Shown: positions 43,598 to 52,349, counted from the stretch's first letter. The stretch is 56,812 nucleotides of DNA from Dehalococcoidia bacterium (GCA_003142375.1 PLME01000017.1:1-56812); one strand, 5' to 3'. A program made the numbers and translations. The notes: generated from the letters alone by a model not told the origin.

Positions 43598-44188
43598 TTA
43601 TTTCTCACAGAAAAAGAACACAACATCCTTTACCCTTTCCCTGGCCTCCCATATCCTTATCTGGCTTGGGACAAGTTTACAAGCTCTCGCGAATTCTTTC
43701 TTGCGAATATTTTTCCAGTTTGTAATGTGAGGGCTATGCTGATATAACACTAGATAATCTCCACCTCTCAAACATTGCCATATTGACGATATTTCTTCAG
43801 ATTTCACATGTTCCTCCATGGCCTTCTGCGGAGCTAATCCTTTATCTGGGTCGAGGAAGATAATCTGACGCTGCGTTAGTTTCCGAATTCGTTGACAAAT
43901 AGAGTTTGTATATGCCTCTCGGTCACTGTGAATGAATTCATTCATTACTATATCAATAGTTATTCCTGCCTTTTTACCTAAGCGATTTATATCACTTATA
44001 TTTCTGAAGTGTGTAATCACGTCTTTGGGTATAGGCACGTTTTTCCCATCGAAATCTAACAGGCCCCAAGAGGAATTTCTGAAATATGCTACCTGTATAA
44101 CATGATTTATGCCAGTTGTGTTGCACAAATGAACAATACCACCCCATTTTATTAGATCCCTATTATCTGCATACCATGTGTCTTTCAT
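43598..44188 (-). CDS. Uncharacterised protein with FLDPD and GDYLVLYQH motifs
   Basis: This 196-residue cytosolic protein has the segments IIFLDPDKGLAP (near 110-121), IWQCLRGGDYLVLYQHSPH (near 136-154) and NWKNIRKKEFARAC. The FLDPD and LVLYQH patterns recall Rossmann-type methyltransferases acting on RNA or DNA, but the SAM motif is not clear. It lies between the repeat region and the methylase cluster, on the opposite strand. I do not assign a function. Confidence 0.5.
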   Translation of the reverse strand: MKDTWYADNRDLIKWGGIVHLCNTTGINHVIQVAYFRNSSWGLLDFDGKNVPIPKDVITHFRNISDINRLGKKAGITIDIVMNEFIHSDREAYTNSICQRIRKLTQRQIIFLDPDKGLAPQKAMEEHVKSEEISSIWQCLRGGDYLVLYQHSPHITNWKNIRKKEFARACKLVPSQIRIWEARERVKDVVFFFCEK

Positions 44189-44321
44189 ATGTCACCTCTG
44201 CAAAAGATGGTACCACATTCCTATTCTGCCAATTGTTGTGATCTATTTGTAAATGTATAATGCTTATATACCAGGTGAACTAAATGTAGTCCCAATTTCT
44301 TTGAAAAACTGGAGGGCAGCC

Positions 44322-44420
44322 ATGAGTACGGAATTTGAGAACCCAAACTCTCATAACCGCCTGTCAGAAGATGCGCAGAAGGGTTTAGGCGACGAGCTTT
44401 TTTGGTACTCGTATGGGTGA
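44322..44420 (+). pseudogene. N-terminal fragment of the adenine methyltransferase, out of frame
   Basis: GGAGG lies six bases before ATG 44322. The frame reads MSTEFENPNSHNRL and continues to a TGA at 44418-44420. If one T is dropped from the six-T run at 44398-44403, it fuses in frame with the methylase at ATG 44413, giving DELFGTRMGEAR. This is therefore probably the true N-terminus of the methylase, put out of frame by a single-base change, either reversible or an error. It has a far better ribosome site than ATG 44413. Confidence 0.6.
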
Positions 44421-46254
44421 AGCACGCGATTCGCAGGGTCCGTTAAAAGGCCAGTTTGTAGCACCACCTTCAATCCCGGATGTAGATGAAGCTGAGGATG
44501 CCCTTCCTAAGCAGGAAGAGTTCTGGCGCGCGCCTGTTCGTTTCGGTTCAATCCCTGTAGAAAAGGAACCACTTGGTTGGGATAGTCGCCGGGGTTTCCG
44601 CAAGTTCTACCCTTTGGTAATGCTACCTACCCAAGTAGTTGAACGTATCAGTTTTGGCCATCCAGAGTTAGACCCAAACCGTTTGTTCTGGGGCGATAAT
44701 CTGCATATTATGCGTCAGCTACCGTCCGAGAGCATAGATCTGATCTATATCGATCCGCCTTTCTTTTCTGGCAGACAGTATAATGTGATATTTGGTGATC
44801 AAAATGAACTTCGTTCCTTTAATGATATCTGGGAGGGAGGGTTACCCGGTTATTTAGTGTGGTTAAATGCGCGAATATATGAGATGAAGCGATTGTTGAA
44901 GAGAACAGGAAGTCTATGTGTACATTGCGATTGGCACGCTAGCCATTATATTAAAGTGGAACTCGATAAAATTTTTGGCCATGAAAGGTTAGTCAATGAA
45001 ATAATATGGGCTTATAAATCCGGCGGTGCAAGTCCAACATCACGATTTAGCCGAAAACACGATATTATTCTACTTTATTCAAAATCCAATGATTATTTCT
45101 TTAAGGGTCAACAAGAAAAATCATACAATCGTGAATTTAAGCCTTATCGCTTTAAGGGTGTCAAAGAATACCAGGATAATATAGGCTGGTATACCTTAGT
45201 GGGGATGAAGGATTATTGGGAAATTGACATGGTCGGTCGCACAAGCGGCGAGAGGATTGGCTATCCTACACAGAAGCCAGAGGCCTTGTTAAAACGCGTT
45301 ATTTTGGCTTCAAGTCCGGATGACGGCATAGTTGCCGATTTCTTCTGTGGTGGCGGAACTACGCCATCTGTTGCTCAACGCCTTGGTCGCCGTTGGATTG
45401 CATGTGATCAGTCGCGAGTAGCCGTTGCAGTTACCGCTGACCGCATTTCTCGTTTGGTAGAGCAAATGTCCTTGGATGATGTTTCAAAATCATTTATGAT
45501 ACAGGACTTCACGGTTGAACATTGGGGTATATATGAAGCTAAGCGTCTATCTGAAATGCCACCTGGTGATTTTCGCCAGTTTTTGTTACGTGCTTTTGGT
45601 GCAGTGCCAGATGAAAGTGAACCGGGTATCCATGGGCACAAAGGTGCAATTCCTATCTGGGTCGGTGAGCCTGCAATGAAATCACAGATATCTTCACAAG
45701 ATGTGGTTAATTTTGCTAATGCTATACGCAAAACTATTCGTTATCAGCAGGATAATCTTCGCGATGGTATTATATTGGCGTGGGCTTTTCGCCCTGAAGC
45801 TATTCAAGCCGCACAACAACTTCGTGAGCAGGAATCCATTGATCTAAATTTCATTCGTCTTGATATGATTCGTATTGATTCGCTGGATTTCCGTCAGCAT
45901 ATCAGTGTGCTATCTACTGATAAAGCAGATTACAGCGCATTTTTAACCTTTGTTCAGCCACCTCGTGTTGAAGTCGGCTGGAAACGTTTAAGTTCATTGA
46001 ACTATCGCTTTGATGTAAGTGAGACTGTAGTTTTGAATGCAGGCGGTAAAATCATCAATGTGCAATGGGATTTTGATTATGATAACCGTTTTACCGCCAC
46101 GGAAAAATATTCCTTTATTCGTACGCCAAAGAACGAGCCAACTCTTCTGACTGATTATACTTTTCCCAGGAAAGGCCGCTTACACATTGCATGCAAAGTT
46201 CAGGATGATATTGGTGGCGAAGGGTTATGGTCTGGATATATAGAAGTGTCATAG
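44413..46254 (+). CDS. Adenine-specific DNA methyltransferase (Type III Mod-like)
   Basis: This 613-residue protein has the catalytic DPPF at 114-117 (IYIDPPFFSG) and the SAM-binding FFCGGGT at 310-316. This order, with DPPY first and FxGxG second, is the beta-class layout found in Type III Mod proteins and some Type II methylases. Residues about 510-605 form a beta-rich tail, which is unusual for the family. It is followed 14 bases later by a helicase and then a nuclease, matching a restriction-modification set. The N-terminus is cut by the T6 frameshift described at 44322, so expression may be switchable. Confidence 0.87.
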   Translation: MGEARDSQGPLKGQFVAPPSIPDVDEAEDALPKQEEFWRAPVRFGSIPVEKEPLGWDSRRGFRKFYPLVMLPTQVVERISFGHPELDPNRLFWGDNLHIMRQLPSESIDLIYIDPPFFSGRQYNVIFGDQNELRSFNDIWEGGLPGYLVWLNARIYEMKRLLKRTGSLCVHCDWHASHYIKVELDKIFGHERLVNEIIWAYKSGGASPTSRFSRKHDIILLYSKSNDYFFKGQQEKSYNREFKPYRFKGVKEYQDNIGWYTLVGMKDYWEIDMVGRTSGERIGYPTQKPEALLKRVILASSPDDGIVADFFCGGGTTPSVAQRLGRRWIACDQSRVAVAVTADRISRLVEQMSLDDVSKSFMIQDFTVEHWGIYEAKRLSEMPPGDFRQFLLRAFGAVPDESEPGIHGHKGAIPIWVGEPAMKSQISSQDVVNFANAIRKTIRYQQDNLRDGIILAWAFRPEAIQAAQQLREQESIDLNFIRLDMIRIDSLDFRQHISVLSTDKADYSAFLTFVQPPRVEVGWKRLSSLNYRFDVSETVVLNAGGKIINVQWDFDYDNRFTATEKYSFIRTPKNEPTLLTDYTFPRKGRLHIACKVQDDIGGEGLWSGYIEVS

Positions 46255-46268
46255 TTGCGGTGCAATAA

Positions 46269-48290
46269 TTGTTTAATGAGTTTGCCCGTTATGAGGATGC
46301 CTTCAAGCAATGGTGTCAGGATGGTTATAAAACATCAAATCCTGAGACCTACCGCTATATAGATTTCCTTAGTGATCCTTCGAATGATCAAGCCCCCAGA
46401 GAGGGTACATTATGGCCCCATCAATGGGAAGCTTTTTTACGTGTTGTCTATTGCTACGAGGTTGTTGGGAAAAAAACTATTGGTCTGCATGGTTTGTTGT
46501 TGAACATTGTTACAGGTGGTGGTAAAACAGCAGACATTGCAGCTATTATCGCCTGGCTGAAAATTGCTCATGGTATCCAGAAGTTCGTTTTGCTTTGTCC
46601 CAATCTCATAGTGCGCGATCGACTGGAAGTGGATTTTGAAAAGGGTGAAGTATTTAAAGATCGTGATTTACTGCCTGAATGGTCGCCAGTACGTTCACGG
46701 GATTTTGATTTAACTACTTTAGGTTCGGATAAAAGTGGTGGTTGGGCCAGTTTCTTGGGCGCTAGCATAATACTGGGTAATATACATCAATTTTACCTCA
46801 GCAATATTTCGGGGAAAAGTAATTTATCAGCTTTAATGAATGGGCCAGACTTCGTTTTGTTTAATGATGAGGCACATAATTCCCCTGCAGAAGAATATAC
46901 AGCCACATTGCAGCATATGGAGAATAAAATACTATTGCGAATTGATACCACGGCTACTCCGGATCGGGCCGATGGCAAAACTCCAGATAGCGATATGATC
47001 TATGAGTACAATGTTAATGACGCATTGGCCGATGGCCTTATCGCCACTCCTGTAGTATATCAACCTGATATTAAGACTGTTGAGCTTACTTATACGGACG
47101 CTTTAACCGGTATAACCAAACGTGTTGAAGAGATAGATTGGGAAGAAGTGGATCGAAAGGGATTAAGCGCCACCCAATGGGTAACCGACGACAAGCCCAT
47201 GCGCCAGCAGATGTCTATAGCTTTGAAACGAATAAAGGAGCAGGAAACCAGGGCTAAAGGACGCTACCAGCCCATATTGTTTGTTGTGGCTGTATGTAAG
47301 AAGGACGCTCAGAAGGCCGCGAGCACACTGAACAAAATATTTAAAATAAAAACGTTACTTGTTACCGAAGATAGCGAGGAAGAAGACAGGAAGCAGGCTA
47401 GGGAACTAGGGCGCAAGCAAAAAACCACCGATCCTTATAAAGCCGTTGTGAGTGTCCTCATGCTTCGTGAAGGCTGGGATGTTCCTGAGGTTAGTGTGAT
47501 ACTCTTGCTCAGGAAATTCAGTAGCAAAGTATATGGACAACAGGTTATTGGGCGTGGTCTGCGCAAAGTTCGCACTAAGGGGGTAAAACAGGATGAACCC
47601 CAAATTTGTGCAGTAGTGGATCATCCTAAATTGGAACACAATTGGTTGTGGGAAATATTCAATTGTCGAATTCGTGAGAACGTATCTACGGAACAATCTT
47701 TTGATGAGACAATCGATTTACCTCCACCTCCACCTAAACAAGAAATTGCTCATCCGGAGTTAGTCATCGACATGCCTAAGGAATTGGAAGATTATAAGGA
47801 TGATGGCATGTTCGAGATTCAGACTGAGGAAGCAGCAGAACCTGTCCAAAATTGGATTGCAGTCTTGGAGGGTCTCGAATATAGCACTGAGACAATAGAA
47901 ATTACGGACGTTCAAATCCGCTCGGTAATTGGGAAAGAACTTACCGGTAAAAAATGGAAGACTTATACGAGCCCACCGGAATTACCCCCAGGAAGTAATG
48001 GTGTAGAAATTACTGTGACTGATGATATTGTCAGGGAGGCAATTAAAGAGCGTCTACTTGAAATGGCTGAGCAGTTGTGCGTAAGTTCTGGCTACGCGGC
48101 TGGTTTTCGAGGTGAGGTATATAGTGCACTTATACAGCACATCCGTTCAAAGTTTCTAATGGGTGCATCTTTGGGCTTGGCTGAAGAAAAGAGCCTTGAA
48201 TATGCATGGCGAATGCTTGACCAGGTTATGGATAAGATTTCTCGTGTACCTGGTCTAATAGCGGGGATCATCGAATATGCAGATAAGTAA
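46269..48290 (+). CDS. DEAD/H-box helicase, Type III Res-like
   Basis: This 673-residue protein starts at TTG 46269. It has Walker A (TGGGKTADIAAII, near 80-90), a DEAH box (FNDEAHN, near 198-204) and the superfamily-2 motif VI (GRGLRKVR, near 428-435). The first two thirds match the ATP-driven translocase domain of Type III Res. It lacks the usual C-terminal nuclease; a separate nuclease gene overlaps its end. It would move along DNA or remodel it after recognition by the methylase. The ribosome site is weak, so translation may be coupled to the methylase. Confidence 0.87.
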   Translation: MFNEFARYEDAFKQWCQDGYKTSNPETYRYIDFLSDPSNDQAPREGTLWPHQWEAFLRVVYCYEVVGKKTIGLHGLLLNIVTGGGKTADIAAIIAWLKIAHGIQKFVLLCPNLIVRDRLEVDFEKGEVFKDRDLLPEWSPVRSRDFDLTTLGSDKSGGWASFLGASIILGNIHQFYLSNISGKSNLSALMNGPDFVLFNDEAHNSPAEEYTATLQHMENKILLRIDTTATPDRADGKTPDSDMIYEYNVNDALADGLIATPVVYQPDIKTVELTYTDALTGITKRVEEIDWEEVDRKGLSATQWVTDDKPMRQQMSIALKRIKEQETRAKGRYQPILFVVAVCKKDAQKAASTLNKIFKIKTLLVTEDSEEEDRKQARELGRKQKTTDPYKAVVSVLMLREGWDVPEVSVILLLRKFSSKVYGQQVIGRGLRKVRTKGVKQDEPQICAVVDHPKLEHNWLWEIFNCRIRENVSTEQSFDETIDLPPPPPKQEIAHPELVIDMPKELEDYKDDGMFEIQTEEAAEPVQNWIAVLEGLEYSTETIEITDVQIRSVIGKELTGKKWKTYTSPPELPPGSNGVEITVTDDIVREAIKERLLEMAEQLCVSSGYAAGFRGEVYSALIQHIRSKFLMGASLGLAEEKSLEYAWRMLDQVMDKISRVPGLIAGIIEYADK

Positions 48291-48624
48291 GCATGGCACA
48301 TATCAGTCGCCTAAAAAGAGCCCATATAACTTCGAGAAATATGATAGTCAGATGGAATTATTCATGATGCAAAAGCTGGATGATGATCCGATTGTAACGA
48401 AATGGATGAAGCGCCATGGTATAACAATCCCCTGGGTTGATGCTCAAAAGCATATGCGTCGTTATTGCCCGGATTTCATTGTTCAATATGTTGACGGTAA
48501 AAGGGTATTACTGGAGGTCAAGGGTTTCCATCAGATCGATAGCGACGAAGTGAAACGTAAACGCAAGGCCGCAGAAATATGGTGCAAGCGCCGCGGTATG
48601 GAATATATTACAGCAACTATTTAA
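48277..48624 (+). CDS. Stand-alone PD-(D/E)XK nuclease, Res C-terminal-like
   Basis: This 115-residue protein has the catalytic set of the PD-(D/E)XK fold: YCPDF with Asp66, and LLEVKG with Glu80 and Lys82. It overlaps the helicase stop by 14 bases in another frame. In Type III Res the nuclease is normally fused to the helicase C-terminus, so here it is split off. The TnsA-like nuclease fold is another match. Overlapping genes imply coupled translation and a fixed subunit ratio. Confidence 0.78.
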   Translation: MQISKHGTYQSPKKSPYNFEKYDSQMELFMMQKLDDDPIVTKWMKRHGITIPWVDAQKHMRRYCPDFIVQYVDGKRVLLEVKGFHQIDSDEVKRKRKAAEIWCKRRGMEYITATI

Positions 48625-48758
48625 GTTTTATTACTGCAATCAGAATATATGTATGCTATAGCCGGTTATACTAAAACAGGGGGAAGGTCAATTATTCACC
48701 CATAACTAGAGAACGATTACATCATCTAGTGTTTGGTAAAAGATAAAGCCATTGCTCT

Positions 48759-49115
48759 CTAAAAATTCTTCCTATATTCGGCTATAGCTTCAGCCAGTTG
48801 GCCAAGGAAATCTTTGCTGAAGAAATCTTGCTTTATAGCATCTTTGAGGAGCTCAAGCAAAGCTTTTTCTCCAAGCATGGGTGCGAATTGCCCATACTTT
48901 TCTTTGCCATCAATCGTGATCCAATAGGGGAACCAAAACTCATGAAGGTCTTTGGAAGGTGGCTTCTCCCACTGAATTTTTACTAATGTTGGGTTGAAAA
49001 AAGCATCTCCTTTCACTTCGCTGTAACATACTATTGGTTCAGTCAATTTAGCGATCTTTGTTACTTCAAACGCACCCCAATATTTGCTTTTTGTCTTATG
49101 TCCGGCCTTTATCAT
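48759..49115 (-). CDS. Uncharacterised island protein
   Basis: AAGGAGG lies five bases before ATG 49115, favouring this over the GTG six bases upstream. The 118-residue product is a soluble protein with conserved-looking aromatic stretches (KYWGAFEV, HEFWFPYWITIDGKEKYGQFAPML). I do not recognise a family. It lies between the restriction set and the DGQHR gene, on the minus strand. Confidence 0.55.
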   Translation of the reverse strand: MIKAGHKTKSKYWGAFEVTKIAKLTEPIVCYSEVKGDAFFNPTLVKIQWEKPPSKDLHEFWFPYWITIDGKEKYGQFAPMLGEKALLELLKDAIKQDFFSKDFLGQLAEAIAEYRKNF

Positions 49116-49211
49116 TGGCACCTCCTTCGTAATAACCTGTCGAACTGAATAGTATCAAGCTCTTTGTCAGTAACCACCCATTACATGCCTCTTGTTTAAT
49201 GATAATAATAT

Positions 49212-50315
49212 CTATTCAAGTCCAGCCTGTGAACAAAGCATTTTACGAAGCTGTGATTGGCCGCTTGCACCAGGAGGGAAGTTTTCGGGAGTGATCGCAT
49301 CCCCTTTCAGTTGTATACGATTGAATATTTCATTAAACCTAGCACGTTCAGGCACATCTCCAGGCTTTGCTATCGAAAGATATGCGAATGGCAGGAATCG
49401 CATTAATGCACGAAAACCTGTGGTTCTGTTAAGTACATAACCAGGTTTGACATCACGCCAATACTCTTGCCATTTATCCTCAACTGCCCCAAAATAGTTC
49501 CAAAGTATTTTTGCAATATCAGCGTCTTTCTTATCAATAAATAGATTCCTGAAGATTAGCGAGCGTTCTTCAGTAACTGTTGCTCGAATTGGAGTCTTTC
49601 CACGTTTGAGTTGATCCCTATCGTCGATTGGATTGTTCGATATCATTGGAAGAAGAGAGTCAACAAACGAAGCTTGGGAAATAATCTCGTTCGGGTTGCC
49701 GGCAGTGCCCAATATTTTTATTTTTCCGGCGAACGGACTGCCTTCTTTCTTATCTAGTAGTTTGACTATTTCGTGAGCGGTTTTCTGCGGGCTTCGGTGA
49801 TGTGTATATTCATATAGATCATATGCAAGAGATTTATTCACTTTGGTCTGTTCCAGATTAATAGTGGCAAAAACCATTGCTTGATCGGCGATGTCCATGT
49901 CGATGAAAATGCTAACAATGAGCTCAAACTTACCATTGGAGAAGTTCTGAAGCCCAGCAATGCGATGTTGTCCATCCAGTATTTTCGCGACGTTCTGATT
50001 GTTCTTGATGGTAAGAGTGCAGGATTCCTTATCGTACTTGGTATTTTCTGATTCAATTGCCAATATTATTGACGAAGGAAATGTGGCATCGACCGTTGCA
50101 ACATATTGCATGAGTTCTTTAACACGGTCTTTGTTCAACGGTCGCTCTATGCCAAGATAGGTTTCAACTTCCCGCGCTTCTAAGCGTCTTATATCTGAGT
50201 ATGATATGTTCACCAGATCTGCTGCTCCTATAGTAGCTATATAAAAAGTGCCGATGGGTTGGCTCACCTCAATGCTTTTAAGTTCTATCCATTCATTGGT
50301 ATCAATGTTATTCAT
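49212..50315 (-). CDS. DGQHR-domain protein (DndB-like)
   Basis: This 367-residue protein has the diagnostic DGQHRIAGL at 114-122, preceded by a YLGIERPLNKDRVKELMQYV stretch, as in the DGQHR family to which DndB belongs. DndB regulates the dnd phosphorothioation operon, but no dndA or dndC-E genes are present, so it is an orphan here. Members are often encoded with restriction or modification genes, which is the case on this island. It lies 17 bases after the membrane-protein gene on the same strand. Confidence 0.85.
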   Translation of the reverse strand: MNNIDTNEWIELKSIEVSQPIGTFYIATIGAADLVNISYSDIRRLEAREVETYLGIERPLNKDRVKELMQYVATVDATFPSSIILAIESENTKYDKESCTLTIKNNQNVAKILDGQHRIAGLQNFSNGKFELIVSIFIDMDIADQAMVFATINLEQTKVNKSLAYDLYEYTHHRSPQKTAHEIVKLLDKKEGSPFAGKIKILGTAGNPNEIISQASFVDSLLPMISNNPIDDRDQLKRGKTPIRATVTEERSLIFRNLFIDKKDADIAKILWNYFGAVEDKWQEYWRDVKPGYVLNRTTGFRALMRFLPFAYLSIAKPGDVPERARFNEIFNRIQLKGDAITPENFPPGASGQSQLRKMLCSQAGLE

Positions 50316-50332
50316 ATTTTGATCCTTGATGG

Positions 50333-50836
50333 CTAATTGCCACTATATTTACGATCAAATTCCTGTTCCAGCGAGGCCTGAGCGGAATCAGCGGTCTGGC
50401 GCAGGTCAGTTTGGGTTACCGTTGAGCGTTTGCAATCTTCATTGACAGCAAACAAGGTAATGATCGAGCAAATGACAAAAAGGGCAATAGTGGGCCATTC
50501 AACGTAGGTCTCATCTATGGTTGCACCGTTCATTTTGAGTACTGCTAATCCGAACAGTGCCGAAGACACAAATAGCATTATAAGACAGAGGAGCACGTAG
50601 TATTCTGTAAATGAAAGCCGTTTGGGATCCGGTTTAGCTACGTAATAGAAAGTGGCTATCATCATCGCTGCGCTATATAGGGCAAATTGGCCTCCGTCCG
50701 TAACAGATCCAAGTGTAAAACCGTGCTTTAATCCTAATGAAAGAAAGAGGGAAAATATCAGCGGTAATAACATTCCAACCCAGTTGTACATCAACCAAAT
50801 AAATGGATCGCGCCAATTTCTTGGAATCTTACTCAT
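50333..50836 (-). CDS. Small four-helix membrane protein
   Basis: This 167-residue protein has four predicted membrane helices (about 16-36, 46-65, 76-98 and 110-128) and a short charged C-terminal tail. No motif or family is recognised. It is upstream of and co-oriented with the DGQHR gene, so it may share its transcript. In defence islands small membrane proteins sometimes act as effectors, but that is speculation here. Confidence 0.65.
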   Translation of the reverse strand: MSKIPRNWRDPFIWLMYNWVGMLLPLIFSLFLSLGLKHGFTLGSVTDGGQFALYSAAMMIATFYYVAKPDPKRLSFTEYYVLLCLIMLFVSSALFGLAVLKMNGATIDETYVEWPTIALFVICSIITLFAVNEDCKRSTVTQTDLRQTADSAQASLEQEFDRKYSGN

Positions 50837-50907
50837 ACGGCCTCCTCTCGGTAAACAATTGAGTCAATGTTATTCTTTTTCGGAATATCCTGGTTTAAGG
50901 TAGATAG

Positions 50908-51504
50908 TTAATCTTCTATGTCTTGAGGAATTAACTCATTTCCCCATTGAATCCAACCATCCCTATCATGTCTGGCAAACAATTCAAGACGAGGTGCTGG
51001 GCTGCAATTCTCCATAATGTCATACAATTCGTCAGGTTTTCTTGAATGTTCCCGTTTTCTGCTCTGGACTATATTTACTTGGCTCCGGCCTGGAGGTAAT
51101 GTGCGAAGCTTACCACGAGTACCAAATAGCACTAACTCTGTAACATTACGAAAGTAGAATCCTACTCCCCGTCCATCGGGGCCATTATCCTTCCTTATCT
51201 TAAACCAAACTAGGTTTGTCTTGTATTGAAATCCCCACCTTTTCATCACTTCCATACCCTCAAGGATAAGGGCATTGGGAACCCACAGATATAAATGGCT
51301 TTGTGGCAATGCTAATTGAGAAACTGGCAATTCCATGATTTCCGGCAATGACATTGTAGGGTAACGCAACAGCCTCTTATGTTCCGGTGCCATCTTTCCA
51401 GTTCTGTTAGCAAAACGCCAAGGCGGATCGGCCAGTATAGTACCAAATTGGCCTAGAGTCATAAATTGTTCAACAAGCGGCCTTTCAAGGTTATGCAATA
51501 TCAT
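50908..51504 (-). CDS. MT-A70 family DNA adenine methyltransferase
   Basis: This 198-residue protein has catalytic DPPW at 26-29 (ILADPPWRF) and the MT-A70 C-terminal signature EHSRKPDELYDIMEN followed by RLELFARHDRDGW. It methylates the N6 position of adenine in DNA, as in other small bacterial MT-A70 enzymes. It starts five bases after the BstYI-like nuclease stop, on the same strand. Together they form a compact Type II restriction-modification pair. The recognition site is unknown. Confidence 0.87.
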   Translation of the reverse strand: MILHNLERPLVEQFMTLGQFGTILADPPWRFANRTGKMAPEHKRLLRYPTMSLPEIMELPVSQLALPQSHLYLWVPNALILEGMEVMKRWGFQYKTNLVWFKIRKDNGPDGRGVGFYFRNVTELVLFGTRGKLRTLPPGRSQVNIVQSRKREHSRKPDELYDIMENCSPAPRLELFARHDRDGWIQWGNELIPQDIED

Positions 51505-51509
51505 AATAT

Positions 51510-52097
51510 CTATTTTTCAATGTATAACTTTTTGCTTATCCCAAATATCAATACTGGACAACCACCCGATCCATTTCCTCTGACCTTTGAAAGTAAGTGC
51601 CTCATGTGTGTTGTGGATTGACCATATGATTTGCCTTTGCCGATTTCATTGAATATTTCTTGTAGTTCATCGCACCTTGTAATAATGACACCTACACTTA
51701 TAGCTCTAAGATCGAATAAAACACGGAAGTTATTCAAATCCCTATCATAGAAAGGATCCTTGTTATTCCATTCAACTTCAAGTGCTATATGATTTTTATA
51801 ACAGTCAATTTCATGAGTGGGATTCTCGGTTTTTTCATCATCAATAATTACATGGGTATGGAATCTATGAGTTTTCCAACCACGAGCGAAAAGAGAGGAA
51901 TCTAAGGAACTTGATATTGATGATTTTCTGCCACCTGGAGCAATAACGTCATTGTATTTCAGACGAAAACTGGTTAAAACAGTGATGATATCATTTAGTT
52001 CATTAGGAAAATCCTCTTGCATGATTGCAACGGCATGCTTCCATTCATGGACTTCGTAATTATCGCGGATAAAAGCAGGTAATGATTCTATGGCCAT
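51510..52097 (-). CDS. BstYI/BglII family restriction endonuclease
   Basis: This 195-residue protein resembles BstYI in length and layout. The HEIDCYKNHIALEVEWNN segment provides Asp98, Glu107 and Glu109-Trp110 in the catalytic positions of the BglII/BstYI fold. Later KGKSYGQSTTHMRHLLSKVRGNGSGGCPVLIFGI parallels the BstYI C-terminal block. It lies five bases upstream of the MT-A70 methyltransferase, which would protect host DNA. If it resembles BstYI, its site may be related to GATC, but this is inferred. Confidence 0.8.
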   Translation of the reverse strand: MAIESLPAFIRDNYEVHEWKHAVAIMQEDFPNELNDIITVLTSFRLKYNDVIAPGGRKSSISSSLDSSLFARGWKTHRFHTHVIIDDEKTENPTHEIDCYKNHIALEVEWNNKDPFYDRDLNNFRVLFDLRAISVGVIITRCDELQEIFNEIGKGKSYGQSTTHMRHLLSKVRGNGSGGCPVLIFGISKKLYIEK

Positions 52098-52326
52098 TTG
52101 GATCCTAGTATATCTTTACTGATCCGATAGTTCAATCAGTTTTCAGAATAGTCTTTGTTTCCATCATCAGGGAAGTTTATCTTGACTTCACCCCATGTTA
52201 TAGACCACTGCATAGTAAGGTTTTCTCGGTTTTGAAGGCATCGGAGACATCTGCTGAAATTGCCTGCCACGGGCGCTACGATAAAGCAAAAGCCCTTACT
52301 CTTCGTGTTTCAAGTGGAGTTTGACT
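52098..52326. other. Gap between island A genes and its right attachment site
   Basis: About 230 bases with no coding region. Nothing recognisable is seen except the approach to the repeat: from about 52305 the sequence GTTTCAAGTGGAGTTTGAC matches the corresponding flank of the third attachment site. Confidence 0.6.
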
Positions 52327-52349
52327 CTCCCTCGCCTCCACCAGAAACA
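52327..52349. repeat. ssrA attachment site, copy 2
   Basis: Exact second copy of the 23-base core. The T-arm remnant upstream (GGAGTTTGACTCTCC) is still recognisable as tmRNA 3' end. It separates islands A and B, and a recombinase remnant follows on the right. Confidence 0.85.

Larger units (their letters stand above)
38660..52349. mobile_element. Genomic island A inserted at ssrA
   Basis: Bounded by exact 23-base direct repeats of the ssrA 3' end at 38660-38682 and 52327-52349. A serine recombinase lies just inside the ssrA-proximal end. Cargo includes Mom-like and ParB-like genes, a Type III-like adenine methyltransferase with helicase and nuclease genes, a DGQHR protein, an MT-A70 methyltransferase and a BstYI-like nuclease. 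By eye the part from 43 to 52 kb is more AT-rich than the flanks, as expected for acquired DNA; I did not compute this. Integration at ssrA by a serine recombinase is a known mode in Dehalococcoides. Confidence 0.8.

Noticed and set aside
49212-50315. A complete dnd phosphorothioation system
   Set aside because: Only a DGQHR protein is present; no cysteine desulfurase, DndC, DndD or DndE-like gene is seen.
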